DNA from: Alphaproteobacteria bacterium
GTDB taxonomy: Bacteria > Pseudomonadota > Alphaproteobacteria > CADEGL01
NCBI GenBank assembly: GCA_026400755.1
Contig: JAPLOM010000027.1
Coordinates: 1 to 61,115 of the forward strand
Length of the DNA: 61,115 bases
Direction: 5' to 3'
In this document: in pieces, positions 35,160 through 41,912 of the stretch
Layout: each line of letters begins with the position of its first letter
Numbering within the stretch: position 1 is the stretch's first letter
The notes under the pieces: generated by a model
Databases searched by the model: none
What the model was told of the DNA's origin: nothing
The model's input: only the letters and a program-made list of their open reading frames with translations
Made by a program: the position numbers and the translations under genes

Positions 35160-35735
35160 ATGAGCACGGTCGATCCGAACCGCGTCGTCGTCACCGGCGA
35201 AAACCCGTTCATCCGCCTCAGTGAGACGGACGGCGGACCCAACACGACGGAGGCCAGCTACTGGCGCGTGTTCCTGTCGCCGGCCGGCACGGGCCACGTG
35301 CTCTATCTCAAAAGTGAGCTGACCGAGAAGCGTTGGCGCATCTATTCCGACAATCTGCAGCTCACGCGCTGGCTGCAGAAGACCGTCCAGGGCATGCTCA
35401 ACGCGGAACTGAAGGACGAGGCCATCCCGGTTTTGGATGCGGCCTTCTCGAAAACCGGCGATCCGAACGAGTCCTGGACTGAGACGATTTCCGCCGACGG
35501 CGACGAGATCGCGCTGACCTGGCACGAGATCGGCGATCCGCTTTTGATTCACACCCAGCCCGGAGCCGGCGGCCGCGCCTATGGGCTTTCGACCGTGCTG
35601 ATTCCGTCGGCGCGGGCCACGATCACGCGCAACGGCGTCTCGGCCTCGGGCCACGCCTGGCCGCGCGACCGCGAAGGCCGGAAGTTCAGCACCTGCGCCC
35701 TGGCCTTCGCGGAAAGCTGGACCGAACCGCGCTGA
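35160..35735 (+). CDS. Conserved protein of unknown function
   Basis: 191 residues from ATG 35160 with GGAG about 8 bp upstream; the TTG at 35154 is rejected. It is soluble and beta-rich: VVVTGENPFIRLSETDGGPN, YWRVFLSPAGTGHVLYLKSE, RWRIYSDNLQLTRWLQKTVQ, EIALTWHEIGDPLLIHTQPG and a closing GRKFSTCALAFAESW. I recall similar uncharacterised proteins in actinobacteria and proteobacteria but no function. It is followed after 13 bp by the LOG-family gene, probably in one operon. Confidence 0.7.
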   Translation: MSTVDPNRVVVTGENPFIRLSETDGGPNTTEASYWRVFLSPAGTGHVLYLKSELTEKRWRIYSDNLQLTRWLQKTVQGMLNAELKDEAIPVLDAAFSKTGDPNESWTETISADGDEIALTWHEIGDPLLIHTQPGAGGRAYGLSTVLIPSARATITRNGVSASGHAWPRDREGRKFSTCALAFAESWTEPR

Positions 35736-35748
35736 TCCGGCCCGCCGC

Positions 35749-36546
35749 ATGACGGACAACACGCGCCAGCGCGACGCACCGGCCTATCGCCTGGCCGCGC
35801 TCGACCAGGATTTCCTCTTGGGCGACAGCATGCGCGGCGTTCGCTTCCTGTTGGAATACGCCAAGGCCGAGCAGAATCTGCGCGCCTGGGGCGTGCGCTC
35901 GACCATCGTCGTGTTCGGCAGCGCCCGCACGCGCCCGGCGGAAGAGGGCAAGCCAGCTTCCCATGCCAACTGGTCGCGCTGGTACGACGAGGCGCGTCAC
36001 TTCGGCCGCATCGCGTCCGAGCGCGGCGGTGCCCTGCATGTGGCGGAGCATGGCGTGCGTGACAACGTGATCGCCACGGGCGGGGGCGGCGGCATCATGG
36101 AGGCCGCCAACCGCGGCGCGTCCGATGCCGGCGCGCCGTCGATCGGTTTCAACATCCGCCTGCCGCACGAGCAGGAGCCCAATGCGTTCCAGACGCCGGA
36201 ACTGACCTTCAACTTCCACTATTTCGCCATGCGCAAGATGCACCTGGCGATGCGCGCCAACGCGCTGGTCGTCTTCCCTGGCGGCTTCGGCACGATGGAC
36301 GAGCTGTTCGAGCTGATGACCTTGCGCCAGACCAACAAGATTGAAACCGCGCTGCCCGTGGTGCTGTTCGACAAACGCTATTGGACGCGCGTGGTCAATT
36401 TCGAGGCGCTGATCGAGGAAGGTATGATCGAACGCGCCGACCTAGACCTGTTCGAATTCGCCGATACGGCGGAGGACGCCTGGGCCAAGTTGGTCCAGCG
36501 CGGCCTCAAGGCCCATACGCCGCCCGAGGCGCGGCCGGCTACCTAG
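35749..36546 (+). CDS. LOG-family / TIGR00730 Rossmann-fold protein
   Basis: 265 residues with VVFGSARTRPAEE, IATGGGGGIMEAANRGA, and the phosphate-binding PGGFGTMDELFE. These are the marks of the lysine-decarboxylase-like LOG family, whose known members release free cytokinin bases by hydrolysing nucleoside 5'-monophosphates. Bacterial members often act as nucleotide 5'-phosphate nucleosidases. This is the longer TIGR00730 form, with about 50 extra N-terminal residues. Likely co-transcribed with the gene upstream. Confidence 0.9.
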   Translation: MTDNTRQRDAPAYRLAALDQDFLLGDSMRGVRFLLEYAKAEQNLRAWGVRSTIVVFGSARTRPAEEGKPASHANWSRWYDEARHFGRIASERGGALHVAEHGVRDNVIATGGGGGIMEAANRGASDAGAPSIGFNIRLPHEQEPNAFQTPELTFNFHYFAMRKMHLAMRANALVVFPGGFGTMDELFELMTLRQTNKIETALPVVLFDKRYWTRVVNFEALIEEGMIERADLDLFEFADTAEDAWAKLVQRGLKAHTPPEARPAT

Positions 36547-36571
36547 AGTCTGGGCCCATCAGATGGAATAG

Positions 36572-36715
36572 TCCCTCTCCGCCGCTTGGCGGGGGAGAGG
36601 GAGGGGCCCGATCGCATGCGATCGGGAGGGTGAGGTGGTAGTTGTCCGAGACACCTACCTCACCCGGCTCGCTATCGCTCGCCACCCTCTCCCTCCGTAT
36701 GCGGACGGAGAGGGT
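36572..36715. repeat. Cluster of palindromic intergenic repeats (REP/BIME-like)
   Basis: Four inverted repeats in 144 bp: TCCCTCTCC (36572-36580) / GGAGAGGGA (36594-36602); a perfect 20 bp palindrome CCCGATCGCATGCGATCGGG (36607-36626); GGGTGAGGT...ACCTCACCC (about 36628-36664); and ACCCTCTCC (36684-36692) / GGAGAGGGT (36707-36715). The first and last pairs share the CCCTCTCC core. Elements of this kind are often dispersed between convergent genes in alphaproteobacteria, and here they separate two convergent genes. Confidence 0.7.
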
Positions 36716-36769
36716 TACGTTGTTGTCATCCGCTCAATCCGATTCCGCCTTGACGAGTTTCACCTTAGG

Positions 36770-37594
36770 TCAGATCGCCCGCGCGATGATCTGGGTGGGC
36801 GCGATCAGCCCGCCCTGCAAGGCACCCATCACATTGGTCCGGCGCTGCTTCATGTCCGGCCCCAGGATGATGAGGTCGAGCGCGGGTCCGCCGGATGTCT
36901 CGGCCTGCGCGCGGCGCTTCTGCGCCAGCTTTTTCACGAAGCCGGTGCGGTCTGTCTCGGATTCGATCTCGAACCCGGCATAGGCCAAAAGCCGCTGATA
37001 GGCGGCGGGCGTCTCGAGGAAGCTGGTGTCACGTGATCCCGCCCAGGGCATGGGATAGGGAACCTCGCCGTCACCCGCGCGCATGATGTCGTAGACGCCG
37101 AATTTTCCGCCCGGCTTCAGCACGCGGCGCACCTCGGCGAAGACTGCGGCCTTGTCCGGAATGTTCATGCCGACATGGATCATGGTCGCGGTGTCGAACG
37201 CGCCGTCGTCGAACATCAACCCGGTGGCATTGGCCTCACGGAACTCGACCTTGTCGGCCAGCCCGCAGCGGTGGGTCAGCGCGTTGGCGACCTGGACGAA
37301 TTCGGGCGTCAGGTCGATGCCTGTGACTTGGCAGCCGCGCGCTTCCGCGAAATAGCGCGCGGGTCCGCCGATGCCGGAGCCGATGTCCAGCACGCGCGCG
37401 CCGGTCGCGAGCCGCAAATCCTTGGCGAAGGCGATGGTGGCGTCGCGCCAGCCCAGATGGAATTCGTCCACCGCCGACAAGTCGGTGGCGGTGAGCTTCT
37501 CGATGTCTTTCCCCGCCGCCTGCAGCGTGTCGAGGATGGTCTTCTCCAACGCGCCATGGGTGTAGTGCGCGGCGACTTTTTTCTCTGTGTCCAT
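36770..37594 (-). CDS. SAM-dependent methyltransferase (class I)
   Basis: 274 residues. Motif I is ARVLDIGSGIGGPARYFA (about 68-85), the acidic end of strand 2 is in VTGIDLTPEF, the motif II/III regions are FDTATMIHVGMNI and RVLKPGGKFGVYDIM. LGWRDATIAFAKDL near the start and the sterol/coenzyme-Q-type layout suggest a small-molecule substrate. It ends in ALQGGLIAPTQIIARAI. Neighbours give no hint of substrate. It converges on the LOG gene across the repeat cluster. Confidence 0.9.
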   Translation of the reverse strand: MDTEKKVAAHYTHGALEKTILDTLQAAGKDIEKLTATDLSAVDEFHLGWRDATIAFAKDLRLATGARVLDIGSGIGGPARYFAEARGCQVTGIDLTPEFVQVANALTHRCGLADKVEFREANATGLMFDDGAFDTATMIHVGMNIPDKAAVFAEVRRVLKPGGKFGVYDIMRAGDGEVPYPMPWAGSRDTSFLETPAAYQRLLAYAGFEIESETDRTGFVKKLAQKRRAQAETSGGPALDLIILGPDMKQRRTNVMGALQGGLIAPTQIIARAI

Positions 37595-37824
37595 TTCAAC
37601 AGTCTACGCCGTCCGGCCCGCGCGAGTCGCGCGCCGCATCGGCGTTCCGGGACAACCGCCAGGCCCCGGTGACCGCCTGAAAGCAGGCCGCGAACGGCGC
37701 CGCGTCAGCGCGCAAGAAAAGGTCCGTGCCACTTTCGTAACGCCCGCTTTGCGGTCGGAGAAAGAGAAGGCGGGGGCAACCTCTTCGTCTGTCCGAAACC
37801 AACGGTAACCGACGGAGGGCTCGC
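37595..37824. other. Intergenic region before the capsid gene
   Basis: This 230 bp region has no supported gene. The last part (CGACGGAGGGCTCGC) holds the capsid gene's ribosome site, with GGAGG about 7 bp before its ATG. I see no portal or protease remnant here. Confidence 0.4.
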
Positions 37825-38688
37825 ATGAGCACCCAAATTACGACGTCGTTCGTCCAGCAATACCGCTCGGGCGTCGAGCTGCTCGTTCAACAGAAGGGCA
37901 GCCGGCTGCGCGAGGCGGTGCGGGTGGAGAGCGGCGTCCACGCCAAGAACGCCTACTTCGACCAGATCGGCATCACCGCCGCCGTGCCGCGCCTGACGCG
38001 TCACGCGGACACGCCGCAGATCGACACGCCGCACGCGCGGCGCCGGGTCACGCTGGTCGACTACGAATGGGCCGACCTGGTCGACGACCAGGACAAGGTC
38101 CGTACCTTGAATGAGTTCACCTCGCCCTATCAGGAAGGGGCGGCCTCGGCCATGGGCCGCGCGGTCGACGATGTCCTGATCGGCGCGGCCTTCGCCACCG
38201 CCTACACCGGCGAAACCGGGGCAACGGCCACGCCGTTCGACTCCGGCATGCAGGTGGGTGCGGCGGCCTCGGGCATGACCTTGGCCAAGCTTCTCTCGGC
38301 CAAGGAGTTGCTCGACGCCGAGGAGAACGATCCGGACGAGCCGCGCTTCGTGGCCTGTTCGGCCAAGCAGGTGACCAATCTGCTCAACACGACCGAGGTA
38401 AAAAGCGCCGACTTCAACACGGTGAAGGCCCTGGCCCGCGGCGAGACCGACACGTTCCTGGGCTTCAAGTTCATCCGTACCCAGCGGCTGGGCACCGCGT
38501 CGGGCAACCGGCGCTGCATCGCCTGGCGCAAGTCGAGCCTCTTGCTGGGCGTGGGCAAGGACGTGAAGGCCAACATCTCGGAGCGGCCGGACAAATCCTA
38601 TGCCATGCAGGTCTATTTCAGCATGTCGATCGGTGCTGTCCGGATGCAGGAAAAATCCGTGGTCGAGGTCCTCTGCACCGAAGCCTGA
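37825..38688 (+). CDS. Phage major capsid protein
   Basis: 287 residues, no signal peptide. The opening TQITTSFVQQYRSGVELLVQ and the block HARRRVTLVDYEWADLVDDQ then DKVRTLNEFTSPYQEGAASA are characteristic of podovirus-type capsid proteins, as is DVLIGAAFATAYTGETG. The rest includes FVACSAKQVTNLLNTTEVKS and a C-terminal KSYAMQVYFSMSIGAVRMQE. Length and order fit an intact major capsid gene with a strong GGAGG site. The next gene downstream begins as the usual small head protein but ends as a different protein. No terminase, portal or tail gene is nearby. The scaffold-like gene is at 19996. Confidence 0.85.
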   Translation: MSTQITTSFVQQYRSGVELLVQQKGSRLREAVRVESGVHAKNAYFDQIGITAAVPRLTRHADTPQIDTPHARRRVTLVDYEWADLVDDQDKVRTLNEFTSPYQEGAASAMGRAVDDVLIGAAFATAYTGETGATATPFDSGMQVGAAASGMTLAKLLSAKELLDAEENDPDEPRFVACSAKQVTNLLNTTEVKSADFNTVKALARGETDTFLGFKFIRTQRLGTASGNRRCIAWRKSSLLLGVGKDVKANISERPDKSYAMQVYFSMSIGAVRMQEKSVVEVLCTEA

Positions 38689-38799
38689 ACCTTTTCCGGC
38701 GCGGCCGCCGCATCGTCGGTGGACGAAGGCGGGGACACGTACCTCGCCGTCACGGCCCCGCCGCGCCGGATTTTCTTCATCCTCATCGGGAGTTTTTCA

Positions 38800-39579
38800 A
38801 TGGCAGTCGTCAACACAAAGAGTGTGTCGGTCACCAACGCCGATGCCGCACCCCAGGTGCTCAACGACCTCCAAATCGCGGGCGGCAAGGTGAAATGCCT
38901 GCGCGCGACGGTCGAGCAGGGCGCCTCGGACAATGACGGGTCGGTCTACCGCCTGGCGCGGGTCCATTCGTCTTGGCTGATGAAAGGCGTGCGCAAGTTC
39001 CACGACGCGATCACCGGCGGCACCAGCTATGACCTCGGGCTTTACCGCGTTGCCGCCGACGGCGGCGCCGTGGTGGATGCCGACGCCTATGCCTCCACCG
39101 TTTCGCTGGCCTCGGCCGACACGGTGGGCATTCAGATCGGTTTCGAAGCGCGCGACTCGGGCGATCGCTTGGTCGCGCTCACCATCGACCGCGAGTTGGG
39201 CCGTATCGGTCACGGCGCGCTGGGCTTCGGGGTCGAAGGCCAATATGCCTTCCATTGGGGGCAGGAAAATTACAACGAGTGGTCGCTCGCAGCCGTCGCG
39301 CGCTGGCACGACTTCCTCTGGAACAAGTGGATCGTCACGACCTTCGCCTTCGCGACGGGACCCAGCTACACCAACATCATTCCACCGATCGAGGCGAACA
39401 AAGGCATCACCACCCAGTGGCTGAACCAGGCCGACCTGGAATTCACCTTTGCCCTGCCCAGCCAGCCGTGGAACCAGGTCTTCTTCCGTATGGAGCACCG
39501 CAGCGGTATTTTCGGCCTGATCGACGGGGCGGGGGACGGCTCGAACTTCCTGACCCTCGGCTACCGGTACCATTTCTGA
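38800..39579 (+). CDS. Chimera: phage head-decoration-like N-terminus fused to an outer-membrane barrel (PagL-like) C-terminus
   Basis: 259 residues from ATG 38800 (GGGAG about 6 bp upstream). Residues 1 to about 106 (NTKSVSVTNADAAPQVLNDL, GSVYRLARVHSSWLMKGVRK, YDLGLYRVAADGGAVVDADA) match the small protein normally found behind such capsid genes. From about 110 on, the sequence changes to alternating beta strands with aromatic girdles (LTIDRELGRIGHGALGFGVE, WSLAAVARWHDFLWNKW) and ends NFLTLGYRYHF with a terminal Phe, the outer-membrane-protein signature. HRSG at 233-236 is reminiscent of the HxS motif of lipid A deacylases. There is no signal peptide, so the barrel could not reach the outer membrane. 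The frame is unbroken across the join (about nt 39115-39160). Confidence 0.75.
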   Translation: MAVVNTKSVSVTNADAAPQVLNDLQIAGGKVKCLRATVEQGASDNDGSVYRLARVHSSWLMKGVRKFHDAITGGTSYDLGLYRVAADGGAVVDADAYASTVSLASADTVGIQIGFEARDSGDRLVALTIDRELGRIGHGALGFGVEGQYAFHWGQENYNEWSLAAVARWHDFLWNKWIVTTFAFATGPSYTNIIPPIEANKGITTQWLNQADLEFTFALPSQPWNQVFFRMEHRSGIFGLIDGAGDGSNFLTLGYRYHF

Positions 39580-39657
39580 CGCCGACCGCCTGTTTTGATC
39601 GGGTAATCATCGTTCCCAATCAATTGGTTAACTGATTTCGGACAGGTGGTTCGGCGG

Positions 39658-39686
39658 TTGACAAGTTTCGGCACCCCCCCTATGGT
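39658..39686 (+). promoter_or_regulatory. Sigma-70-type promoter for rpmJ
   Basis: TTGACA (39658-39663), a 17 bp spacer, then TATGGT (39681-39686), about 70 bp upstream of the L36 start. The spacing is ideal and the -35 is perfect. Confidence 0.75.
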
Positions 39687-39755
39687 CCGCGCCTTCCGAT
39701 GATCGCGTTTTACGCGCGGGCCCGAAACGGTCGGGCCGGGAACGAGGAATACGTC

Positions 39756-39881
39756 ATGAAGGTCGTGAATTCGTTGAAGACGATGAAGAAGCGCGACAAG
39801 AACTGCCGCATCGTGCGCCGCGGCGGTCGCGTCTATGTCATCAACAAGAAGAACCCGCGCTTCAAGGCCCGCCAGGGCTGA
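39756..39881 (+). CDS. rpmJ: 50S ribosomal protein L36, zinc-free (C-) type
   Basis: 41 residues starting at ATG 39756 (AACGAGGAAT upstream). The ending [20 protein letters not shown] is diagnostic of the longer bacterial L36 form. Only one Cys (residue 17) is present, so the four-ligand zinc ribbon of the C+ form is absent. L36 is a small component of the large ribosomal subunit. It stands alone with its own sigma-70 promoter and a strong terminator, as usual for alphaproteobacterial rpmJ. Confidence 0.96.
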   Translation: MKVVNSLKTMKKRDKNCRIVRRGGRVYVINKKNPRFKARQG

Positions 39882-39928
39882 AGCCGCCGCGGCCTTCGGG
39901 CCGCGCGTTTAAGCGATTGCGAATACAG

Positions 39929-39959
39929 GCCGCGCCCCTTCCAGGGCGCGGCTTTTTTT
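39929..39959 (+). terminator. Rho-independent terminator after rpmJ
   Basis: Perfect 9 bp stem GCCGCGCCC (39929-39937) / GGGCGCGGC (39944-39952), a 6 nt loop, and seven T immediately after (39953-39959). Confidence 0.95.
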
Positions 39960-40017
39960 GTTGCCCAAGCCACGCGGTGGTTCGCACAATCGCGGCCTCG
40001 TCTCGGGGAGATGCCGC

Positions 40018-40359
40018 ATGATCCGCCGATCCGTGTTTCTCGCCTTGGGCCTCGCGCTGGCCTGGGGTCACGCGGCCGCGCAAGCCGCCGATTCGCAAAC
40101 CGGCACCTGGGTCGCCACGCCGAACAATCCGGCCATCCTCTTGGGCGACGGTTTTCCGCCCTCGTTCTATCGCGTCTGCCATGGCGAAGGCGCGCCGATC
40201 AAAATCCGTTACGTCACCGACACGGATAAGCCGCGCGAGGCCGACATCCGCCAGGCGGGCAGTTGCACCGACCTCAAGGCCAAGCGCATCGACGTGACCG
40301 TGAAGGGCGCGGACGGCGTGAAGGCGTCGGGCACCTACCGGCAATTGCCGAACCGGTGA
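40018..40359 (+). CDS. Small secreted protein of unknown function
   Basis: 113 residues from ATG 40018 (GGGGAG about 7 bp upstream). A signal peptide (VFLALGLALAWGHAAAQAA) is followed by a small domain with two Cys (YRVCHGEG and AGSCTDLKA) that could pair, and strand-like segments (ADIRQAGSCTDLKAKRIDVT). I do not recognise the family. It is followed by a tRNA-like fragment and a strong inverted repeat. Confidence 0.65.
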   Translation: MIRRSVFLALGLALAWGHAAAQAADSQTGTWVATPNNPAILLGDGFPPSFYRVCHGEGAPIKIRYVTDTDKPREADIRQAGSCTDLKAKRIDVTVKGADGVKASGTYRQLPNR

Positions 40360-40369
40360 GGGTGCGGCT

Positions 40370-40414
40370 TCAGATTTCAAGACGGTAGGTTCGAACCCCA
40401 CCGGCATCCGCAAT
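40370..40414 (+). other. tRNA-like 3' fragment (T-arm and acceptor-like end)
   Basis: GGTAGGTTCGAACCCCACC contains the invariant T-loop GTTCGAAC with four of five T-stem pairs, followed by CGGCATCCGCA. I cannot fold a matching D-arm, anticodon arm or 5' acceptor strand upstream, where the coding end of the secreted-protein gene lies. It may be a leftover of a tRNA gene or of a phage attachment site. Chance similarity is not excluded. Confidence 0.35.
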
Positions 40415-40438
40415 TTTTTCCGCGACCTGATAAGAGTT

Positions 40439-40470
40439 GGCCGCCCGCCGCGATTTTGCGGCGGGCGGCC
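40439..40470. terminator. 13 bp perfect inverted repeat, probable bidirectional terminator
   Basis: GGCCGCCCGCCGC (40439-40451) and GCGGCGGGCGGCC (40458-40470) with a 6 nt loop. It lies between convergent genes, 57 bp beyond the Gly-rich gene's stop. A T run is lacking on either side, so termination strength is uncertain, but the stem is very stable. Confidence 0.6.
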
Positions 40471-40526
40471 AAGCCCATTCTTGAGTGTGATGTTGGTCGT
40501 TGATCAGAAACGATCAGTCGACCCGC

Positions 40527-40931
40527 TCAGCGCGGTCGGGCGTCTGACGAGGCCACACTGCTGCTTCCGCCTTCGCCTTCGCCACTGTCGCCGCTACCAC
40601 CGCCGCCAGTTCCACCGCCGCCGGTCCCACCGCCGCCGGTCCCACCGCCGCCAGTCCCACCGCCGCCAGATCCACCGCCGCCGCCACCGTCGCCGCCGGC
40701 GCACCCGCCGCCGCCGTTACCGTTGTCACCGCCGCCACCACGACCGCCGCCATCGCCGCCGCCGCCACTACCGCCACCGCCACCGCCGGCGCCACCGCTG
40801 GCGAAGGATAGATTGTCCTTGAATGTCCACGCCTGCGTATCGAACGTGAGAGGCGCTGCCACCATGGAAAGTGCCAGAGCCCCTGCAGATGCGAGGAGCG
40901 CAAATCGGCGCGTCTGTTTTTGTCCGCACAT
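40527..40931 (-). CDS. Glycine-rich secreted protein
   Basis: 134 residues: a signal peptide (RRFALLASAGALALSMVAAP), a short linker (LTFDTQAWTFKDNLSFAS) and then a Gly-rich tail with Gly4-Thr/Ser units, ending in a Ser-rich tip. The low-complexity part is encoded by 15 bp tandem repeats. Frames on the other strand are open only because of this repeat. The function is unknown; extracellular or surface-associated is likely. The region upstream is AT-richer and probably carries its promoter. Confidence 0.65.
   Translation of the reverse strand: MCGQKQTRRFALLASAGALALSMVAAPLTFDTQAWTFKDNLSFASGGAGGGGGGSGGGGDGGGRGGGGDNGNGGGGCAGGDGGGGGGSGGGGTGGGGTGGGGTGGGGTGGGGSGDSGEGEGGSSSVASSDARPR
40597..40671. repeat. 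Five tandem 15 bp repeats within the Gly-rich gene
   Basis: Units start at 40597, 40612, 40627, 40642 and 40657, each CCACCGCCGCC plus four variable bases (AGTT, GGTC, GGTC, AGTC, AGAT). Each encodes four Gly and one Thr/Ser on the minus strand. The unit is a multiple of three, so copy-number change would keep the frame. Confidence 0.9.
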
Positions 40932-41283
40932 TGGTTATGTTTCCACTCTGTTCGATATCCTCCCTAGGCCCGAGCAGCCATCCCTTCGCAAACGTCTGCG
41001 AAGTGCGCTTTTCTCTAAGTGGTGGGAAATCTGTGCAGTTAGAACCCGGCGCAAACACCTAAGGTTCTGTGCAAAATGCGAATAAACTACGGAACCTCCC
41101 ATCGGTTTCCCATTCACGCCGTGACACAGCCGTGAACGCGCCCTCGAAATCGGCGCGTTCGCGCCGTTTCTGCATCATTTGGGAAAGCCGTGGGCACGTC
41201 CGCTAAGTCTCGCGACGGATGGCAGCGCGGACCGCGCAACCGTCAGACGGACGCGCGTCCCGGGACTGAAGATTGCCGCCGGA
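40932..41283. other. Gene-free, AT-richer intergenic stretch with a small hairpin
   Basis: This 352 bp region has no supported ORF. CTTCGCA (40984-40990) and TGCGAAG (40997-41003) form a perfect 7 bp inverted repeat 53-72 bp upstream of the Gly-rich gene's start, a possible operator. The sequence between 41060 and 41170 is poorer in GC than the neighbours. I see no RNA gene. Confidence 0.45.
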
Positions 41284-41788
41284 TCAGGACCGCTCGACGT
41301 TCCACGAACCGCCGGGCGCCTTGCAGGCCTTCCCCGATTGGGTGGTGGTCTTGCCGCCGGCATGGATGGTTTCCGTGAAGGTCTTGCAGGTCGAGCCGTC
41401 GGCGTTGTTGGTCACGCTGTTCACGGTCGTGCTGCCGTAGTTGCCCGAGCCGTCGTCCTTCCACTTCGCGGTTTTGCCCGCGCCCAGATTGTCGAGCGCT
41501 TCCAGATTGGTCTTGGCGTGGGTTTCCGCGTCGTCCCTTGCCCAGATAGTTGCCGATCACGCCGCCGGTGATGCCGCCGAGGATGATGCTGCCCGCGATC
41601 CAGGCCGGGCTGGCGCCGGCCAGGCCCGCGATCACGCCGCCCACCGCCGCGCCGCTGACACCGCCGATCTGCGTGTCCTTGCTGAGGCCGGTCTCCTTCT
41701 CGATGGAATCGCAGCCCGACAGCCATGAAACCGTCAGGAGGAGCGCGAGCGCCCCGGCCGTCGTCCTCGATCCGCGTCGCGCGCTCAT
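41284..41788 (-). pseudogene. Glycine-zipper lipoprotein with a 1-base frameshift
   Basis: Starts at ATG 41788 (GGGAATGAG upstream): a signal with lipobox LSGC, then a glycine-zipper membrane segment (GGVSGAAVGGVIAGLAGASP then AWIAGSIILGGITGGVIGNY). After LGKG the frame becomes meaningless. Reading with one G fewer in the GGG run at 41535-41537 gives LGKDDAETHAKTNLEALDNL. It then runs through KWKDDGSGNYGSTTVNSVTN, TCKTFTETIHAGGKT, ACKAPGGSWNVERS and a stop at 41284. That is a convincing C-terminal domain with a Cys pair. The intact protein would be an outer-membrane-associated lipoprotein of about 167 residues. The change is one base in a homopolymer, so a sequencing error is a serious alternative. 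Confidence 0.8.
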
Positions 41789-41912
41789 CTCGATCTCATT
41801 CCCTTGTGATATCCGTTCGATAAGACGGATTTCAGCCCAATCCTGGAAAACCGACAACGACAAATTCGGCCGCGTTTGGAAAAGCCGACGGACCGGACGT
41901 ACTATCCTTCAC

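Noticed and set aside
36572-36715. CRISPR-like array
   Set aside because: The elements are palindromes of different sequence and spacing, with no regular direct repeat and spacer pattern.
38800-39579. Intact lipid A deacylase (PagL)
   Set aside because: There is no signal peptide, the barrel is incomplete at its N-terminus, and I cannot place the acidic catalytic residue after the HRS motif.
40370-40414. Functional tRNA gene
   Set aside because: No D-arm, anticodon stem or 5' acceptor strand can be found upstream.
40481-40822. His/Arg-rich plus-strand ORF over the 15 bp repeats
   Set aside because: It is the mirror of the Gly-rich gene. The minus frame has a signal peptide and this one does not.
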